From contig NC_056042.1 in the NCBI RefSeq assembly GCF_004379255.2, forward strand, positions 32,343,928 through 32,407,927: 64,000 nucleotides of DNA, in the 5' to 3' direction. Positions 58,648-64,000 of the stretch are shown here, in pieces. Below the pieces are notes generated by a model. It ran no database searches. It was given only the letters and a program-made list of their open reading frames with translations, and was not told the origin of the DNA. The first letter of the stretch is position 1; the number at the start of each line of letters is the position of its first letter. The DNA comes from Salvia splendens. Taxonomy: Eukaryota > Streptophyta > Magnoliopsida > Lamiales > Lamiaceae. The translations under genes were made by a program, and so were the position numbers.

Positions 58648-61295
58648 ATGACCATGAGGTGGAGAGACATGAATCCATTGCTGTTGCATTTGTTTGTTGC
58701 TTTTCTTGTCGGATTCAAGTCTGCTGCTTCACAATCAATCGTCGAAAACCTCCCCGGCTACGACGGAGCTCTGCCTTTCAAACTCGAAACAGGGTCTCTC
58801 CATTTCTCAATTCATCACACTCTGTTTTCTCTGTTTTTCTGTGTTTAATTGGAAAGAATTGATGTTGTTTTATGGGATTCAGATATATTGGTGTAGGAGA
58901 GGATGATGAAGTTCAGCTCTTTTACTACTTCATCGAGTCCGAAAACGACCCAGCTAGAGACCCTCTGCTCCTCTGGCTCAACGGCGGCCCCGGTTGCTCT
59001 GCCTTCTCCGGCCTCGTTTATGAAATCGGTCTCTTCTCTTCTTCTTCTCTCACACACACACACAAACAAAAACACACGGAGATGTCGTTTTGTGATGGAA
59101 TTTTAGAGGTGGCAGCAATAAAGTAGGATTCGTTGATGGGGCAGTTGGATTTTGGTTCTTATTAAAATATTTTTAATGCTAATTTGTAGGTCCACTTGCC
59201 TTTGATGTTGAAAATTTTGATGGAGGCTTTCCTTCTTTCCTATTGAACCCATATTCATGGACTAAGGTTTCTTACCATTATTGCTACATTAGTTATCTCT
59301 TGATTTCATCCATTTTATATGATGGTGATTATGATGATGTTAGGTTGCCAACATTATATTCCTAGATTACCCTGCTGGAACAGGGTTCTCATATTCCAAC
59401 AATGCAAGAACCTTCCCGGTCTCCGACACTAATTCAACTCTACATAACTACACATTTCTACGCAAGGTTGCTCTTCAATGCCCTCAACTTAGCTATCACC
59501 ATCCTTTGTTTTAGCTGCTTTTTTGCATCTTTGTTGTTGATGGAAGCTTACCTTCATTTGCTGGTTTCACTGTCATAAATACAGTGGTTGTTAGCTCATC
59601 CTGAGTTTATCAAGAATCGTCTCTACGTTTCCGGAGACTCTTATGGTGGCAAGATTGTTCCTATGGTTGCTCTTGAAATGGCTAAAGGTAATTAGTTGCA
59701 TCTCACATTAATTTGGTTAAACTTTGCTTATTTCCTTTCTCAATATTTAAGTTGAAAATTTGCAGGCAATGAAGCTGGACTAGAGCCAATAATGTCTCTC
59801 AAAGTAATGGGAGTTCTTGATATCTTATTTCCTTCTTTATTTGTTTTCTTGTCATTGGTATGTATGGCTAAGAAAATAGGTATTTTATGGAATGGGAACA
59901 GGGCTATATTATTGGAAATCCACTGACATATGAAGCTCAGGATATGAATGAAAAGATACCTTATGCTCACAGAGTGGCACTCATTTCAGACAAACAATTT
60001 GAGGTACTTTCGTTGTCTATTTGCTTATTTAAACTAGTGTTATAGTCTTTTTGTCCTTTGCTTGATCTTCCATATCTTGAATAATGATTTCAGCAAGCAA
60101 GAATCAGCTGCAACGGAGAGTATGAGAATCCAGATCCAAATAATATTGAATGTTCATATGCTCTTTACAGCATCAATCAGGTATACATCATTAAACACAT
60201 TCTCCTTGCAAATGTCAATTGGTTTTGATGTTTTAGACAATGGTGATGGCCTTTTAATCAAGTGCAGTGCACCAAGCTTGTCAACGGAGCTCATATTCTA
60301 GAGCCAAAATGCAAATTCCTATCACCAAAACCAAGTGGTTCTAGAAAGTTCCAACCGTCTCAAGTAGACGATCCAATTGACTTCCTCTCCCTCTCCAGCG
60401 GAAATAAACTAACATGCCGCGTATTACTCCACTCTGCCTATCACATTGTCCCCATGTCTTCTTCGACCTTAACCCAAAGATGTCATGTATTGCAGAATAT
60501 GAGATATGCGACCTCCTACGTGTGGGCTAATGACGAAACTGTGAGAGATGCTCTGCACATCAGAGAGGTACATAAACCAACTTTTTGAATTTGACTATAA
60601 CACAATGTTAAGATGATGTTGTGCTTAAAAATTAATCAATCAATCAGGGGACAGTGCCTGATTGGACGAGATGTAACAAGAGCTTGAGCTACGAATACGA
60701 CATAGAAAGTGTTGTCGAGTATCATCAAAATCTGAGTGATAGAGGCCTCCAAGCCTTGGTGTATAGGTGACCTCAAAATTTGATCCCACAATCTTAATAC
60801 TTGCGTATATTTTTCGACATTGATAGTGAAGCTATACAGCACCTCCTTGTTACAGTGGCGATCACGACATGGATATACCTTACATGGCCACATTGAAATG
60901 GATACGCCAACTGAATTTGTCCGTGTATGATGAGTGGAGGGCGTGGAACGTTGATGGTCAAGTTGCAGGGTGAATATTTCTGCTGTAACCACTCATGATT
61001 GAAGCAAAAATCCCATTGCTCAACCATGTCTTTTGTGATTTGCAGATTCACAGAGCTATATAAGAGTAAGATCAAGGAAGCTTACCTCATGTTTGCTACA
61101 GTCAAGGCAAGTTAAAAAAAGATGCAATTTTTTTTATAATACTAGTATTTAATTTGAAATGAAGTAAATTATTAGTAACAATTTTTTTGTGGTTGCAATG
61201 CATATATGCAGGGGGCAGGGCATACAGCACCAGAATACAAGCCTAGAGAGTGTTTGGAAATGTTAAGAAGATGGTTATCTCTCTTTCCACTCTAA
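58648..61295 (+). CDS. Serine carboxypeptidase-like protein (SCPL clade IA, probable acyltransferase)
   Basis: Fourteen exons: 58648-58793, 58883-59028, 59190-59266, 59344-59466, 59585-59687, 59766-59803, 59902-60003, 60094-60180, 60268-60420, 60496-60567, 60648-60766, 60856-60969, 61046-61106, 61212-61295; total 1,425 nt, 474 residues, no internal stop. An N-terminal hydrophobic signal ([13 protein letters not shown]) precedes [17 protein letters not shown]. Oxyanion motif NGGPGCS at 82-88. The triad is Ser183 (SGDSYGG), Asp391 (SGDHDM) and His451 (GAGHTAPEY). GDSY rather than GESY is usual in plant SCPL acyltransferases, which use glucose-ester acyl donors in the vacuole. The substrate cannot be told. 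The intron after exon 13 has a GC donor (AAG|GCAAGT). The 75-bp intron at 60421-60495 is also open in frame, so a retained form would add 25 codons. Confidence 0.93.
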
Positions 61296-63170
61296 AATCT
61301 CTCTCATCTTCATTTGTGTAATAATTTCCCATTCTTGCTTGGATTAAAGCACTTGGGATTTTCTATAAATGTTTGTGTATGTTTTGGTTTTTATCTTTGT
61401 ACCCATTACCACCACTTTTTTGTGTATCATGTTTCTAAATTCTTTTAGATGACCTTATGGGCATTGACAACGTAGTGCTTATGCTCACGGAAAAAAAACC
61501 CATAGCGTCGACGTGGGTGCTGCACTATTGCAGCATGTTGCAACACACCTTCCTCGACCAATGGTTGTGGACTTGTTGTGTTCAAATAAATATGAGTATT
61601 ATTCTCTTAGTCCCACAAGAGTATGCATTCTTGGTTGAACATGAGTTTTACGCACAATTGGTAAAATAAGAGAAAGATGAAAAGAAAAAATAATTAAAAT
61701 ATTGTTAGTGGAGAATGAGTCTCATTAAATTAGAGAGAGATGAATTTTCAAAATTAGAAAGCATAATTAAGTAGAGTTTATAGTGGAGGATGGGTCATTA
61801 TGTCTACATTCTTGAGTAACATAAGATTTTAAGAGGAGTTGTTAGATAGAATGAGTAGAGAGAAAAAGGAAGTTGAATTTTTAATGAGGAAAGAGAAGAG
61901 ATCATTTACAAATATAGAAAATAGACATCTTATTTATATAGAAGAAGAAGAGTTTCTTTAATTTCAATATTTCATTTATATACAGACTAGTAGTTTATTT
62001 GGATTAAATTAACTGCTTCCGCTTCTTATTCCTTTTGTTCCTACCTGATTTTAAATACTACTCCATCTAAATTAGAAATGATGGATCATCTAATTTAAAC
62101 ACTATTTACACTGTTTTGTTCATGGAACTACTAAACTTTCTATCCTTTTCTCACCCTGTCGGGGCTCGAGGCTACGACGACTCAACTCACCTAATTTAGC
62201 ATCTAATGTTCAATTAATTCTAGATTACAATACATCAAAACCCACAACAGAAAGGATTTATAGGGCCAAGCCGGCGATGACTGCAAGAAACAAATCGAGC
62301 CGGAAAAAATGCAAACGTTTTTCACCCATTTACGCGAGACATGTATTCTTCAACGAATGGAGAAATAATAATATTGATTACTTTCATCAAACCGTAAAAA
62401 TGTATTAATGGCGGATTGGTAGGCTTATCTACATAAAAAAAATTCAATATGTAATGCATGGGCAATCACTTCGCTAACTATAAATACTCTAAAAAAAATT
62501 GCTGAAACCAAATTATCCTAATTTATGATATGATTCCATAAAAATATACTACATGTAATTCGAAACCGAGGGCACAAAAGGAAGAAGAGGAAATGAGCAG
62601 AATCATAAAGAAACCAAAATACCAGCAAAATAAACAAGCTAGAAGCTGGACATGTTGAAACATTATATATCCATCTGAAGAATTAACTAGGGTTACGTGG
62701 TTGATTTTTTACGGTAATTTTAGAAATTCAATTCAACTGATTTTATTGGATTACTTTACTTTACGGTAATTGAGAATGTATTTGTTTAAAATACTAACGC
62801 GACTTTTTCACTTTTTTGTATGATTATGTCAGCTTAAAACTTTTGTATCAGTTTGAAATATTTCATTGGTGAAACATTTTATATATATGGTGTAATTATC
62901 CTGCTTCACAATAGCAAATGTTGCGAATAGTGTTGTAAAAATAGCTTGTAGACTCATTTACGCGAGAAAATATTCAGTGGTGTAGGATGTGTGTCCTACT
63001 TTTAAAGTATTAATTTTAAAATAGAATGTGATTGGGAATAAGTTAGTGGAATGTGGGGTAAATTACGAAAAATGGTAAAAAGTAAAATGTGACAAATTTT
63101 GTGGGACAAACGAAAATGAAAAAAATGTGACAAAATTTCAGGTACGGAAGGAGTATTTGTTAAAGAATTA
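61296..63170. other. 3' flank of the SCPL gene and intergenic DNA
   Basis: Includes the duplicated flank at 62380-62985. A truncated Stowaway-like right end lies at about 62988-63155 (GTGACAAAATTTCAGGTACGGAAGGAGTA). The 70-codon frame at 61457 has no recognisable domain and is not called. Confidence 0.55.
62380..62985 (+). repeat. Flank segment duplicated at 49487-50275
   Basis: Collinear with the DNA just after the truncated SCPL pseudogene. It marks the right side of the tandem duplication that produced the SCPL cluster. Confidence 0.85.
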
Positions 63171-64000
63171 GAGCATCTCCAATGGCGGCTAGCGGACCGG
63201 CTAGGCTATTCCCGGCACTGGCCGGTCCGCTCGCCGAACTATTGGAGTCGGCTAGCGCCAAATCGGCGAAAAAATCAGCGAGCGGACACCGGTTCTCGGG
63301 CGCTGGCCGATCCGCTCGCCGATCGGCTAGCCCGATCGGCCGCTCAATTTTTTTTTTCGAAACACTATATATACGTGTTTTGCACGTCATTTTCATTCGC
63401 ACCACTTGTTTTAACGAGTTTTCTCTCCATCTTAATTTTTGTCAAAGAGCAACAACGTGAAATGGAGAACAACAACGAGTATACTCCAGTGACGAGCGGG
63501 TCTCAAACTCCCACGGTACACGTGGGAGGTGGATAGGGTCAGATGGTCGGGTACTACAACATGTACCCTTGGCAGCAGATGATGTCCGGGATGGCAGTCG
63601 GGGGTGGTATGCCGGGATGGCAGGGGATGCAGGGCGGGCAGGGGGTACCGGGGATGCAACCCGGGATGCAGATGATGTCGGGGTGTCAGCCGGGGATGCA
63701 ACCCGGGATGCAGGGGACGCCGGGGGGGAGGGGGGACAATGTCAATCGCCTCAGTTTTGATTTTTTGACTGCTTCTTCGCACACATCGACCCCATCGGAG
63801 ACGCAGTTCACTGGGTGTGACACTTTTTCCTTAGAGGAGTTGGGGATAGATCTCGAGAATGCGGACACTCTCGTTCAAACGGGGAGAGTAGGGCGGGGTC
63901 GGGCACACCAAAGAAGAAGAAGGGCAAGGGGAAGGGCAAAAGGGTGGTCGGCGAGTCATCGCAGCCGGCTGATGACGACAGCCCGGGATGGAGGAAGTGG
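63171..64000 (+). mobile_element. PIF/Harbinger element (same family as 17208-19244), cut by window edge
   Basis: Starts GAGCATCTCCAATGGCGGCT after TTA (63168-63170). It has the same subterminal GC-rich zone, CACTATATATACG TATA-like motif and ORF1 start as the 17.2-kb copy. The right end lies beyond the window. Confidence 0.87.
63462..64000 (+). pseudogene. Harbinger ORF1, partial and broken
   Basis: MENNNEYTPVTSGSQTPTV is followed by TAG at about 63535, then the Gly/Met/Pro tract (fewer MQGTPG repeats than the 17.5-kb copy), then FSLEELGIDLE. A frameshift near 63905 precedes the Lys-rich PKKKKGKG-type stretch. The Myb-like region begins at the very edge (WRKW). One nonsense codon and one frameshift are visible. 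Confidence 0.8.

Noticed and set aside
61457..61669. 70-codon plus-strand frame downstream of the SCPL gene
   Set aside because: No recognised domain, not part of the SCPL exons, in repeat-rich flank.

Overview
The window is nuclear DNA of a flowering plant, most likely an asterid eudicot and plausibly Lamiales. I infer this from intron-rich genes of plant-only families (TRB/SMH, D-type cyclin, SOFL, SCPL, CYSTM), AT-rich intergenic DNA, many small Stowaway-like MITEs, PIF/Harbinger elements and a Tat-like Gypsy retrotransposon. No bacterial-type features are present. Exon boundaries were deduced by eye from GT(GC)/AG sites, frame and family knowledge.

Layout: 1-199, N-terminus of an R1-type NLR (minus strand, cut by the edge) with its usual start out of frame. 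2.2-5.4 kb, a telomere-repeat-binding (TRB/SMH) gene (minus) with a one-base frameshift in the H1/H5 domain and a double telo-box upstream. 7.0-7.9 kb, a CYSTM gene (minus). 8.4-9.8 kb, MITEs. 11.1-13.5 kb, a decayed nucleobase-ascorbate transporter (plus). 15.2-19.2 kb, two Harbinger-type elements. 19.6-20.9 kb, a D-type cyclin gene with an E2F site at its promoter. 20.9-27.4 kb, gene-free and MITE-rich. 27.45-34.48 kb, a very young LTR retrotransposon that has lost most of pol but carries a four-exon gene on its antisense strand. 39.2-40.1 kb, a SOB FIVE-LIKE gene. 42.3-42.6 kb, a perfect inverted repeat. 44.2-44.65 kb, a small gene of unknown function (minus). 45.2-47.5 kb, a foldback element with a second element nested inside it. 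49.1-52.0 kb, scrambled serine-carboxypeptidase-like (SCPL) pseudogene fragments. 53.0-54.2 kb, an ARMC7-like gene. 55.8-58.4 kb, two more Harbinger elements. 58.6-61.3 kb, an intact 14-exon SCPL gene. 63.2 kb to the end, a fifth Harbinger-type element, cut by the edge.

The host genes are unrelated single genes; the only local gene family is the SCPL cluster, with one intact gene and at least two broken copies. The most unusual content is in the mobile elements: the spliced antisense gene in the LTR element, ORF1-only Harbinger copies beside copies keeping only the transposase tail, and foldback elements where one copy documents the insertion site of another.
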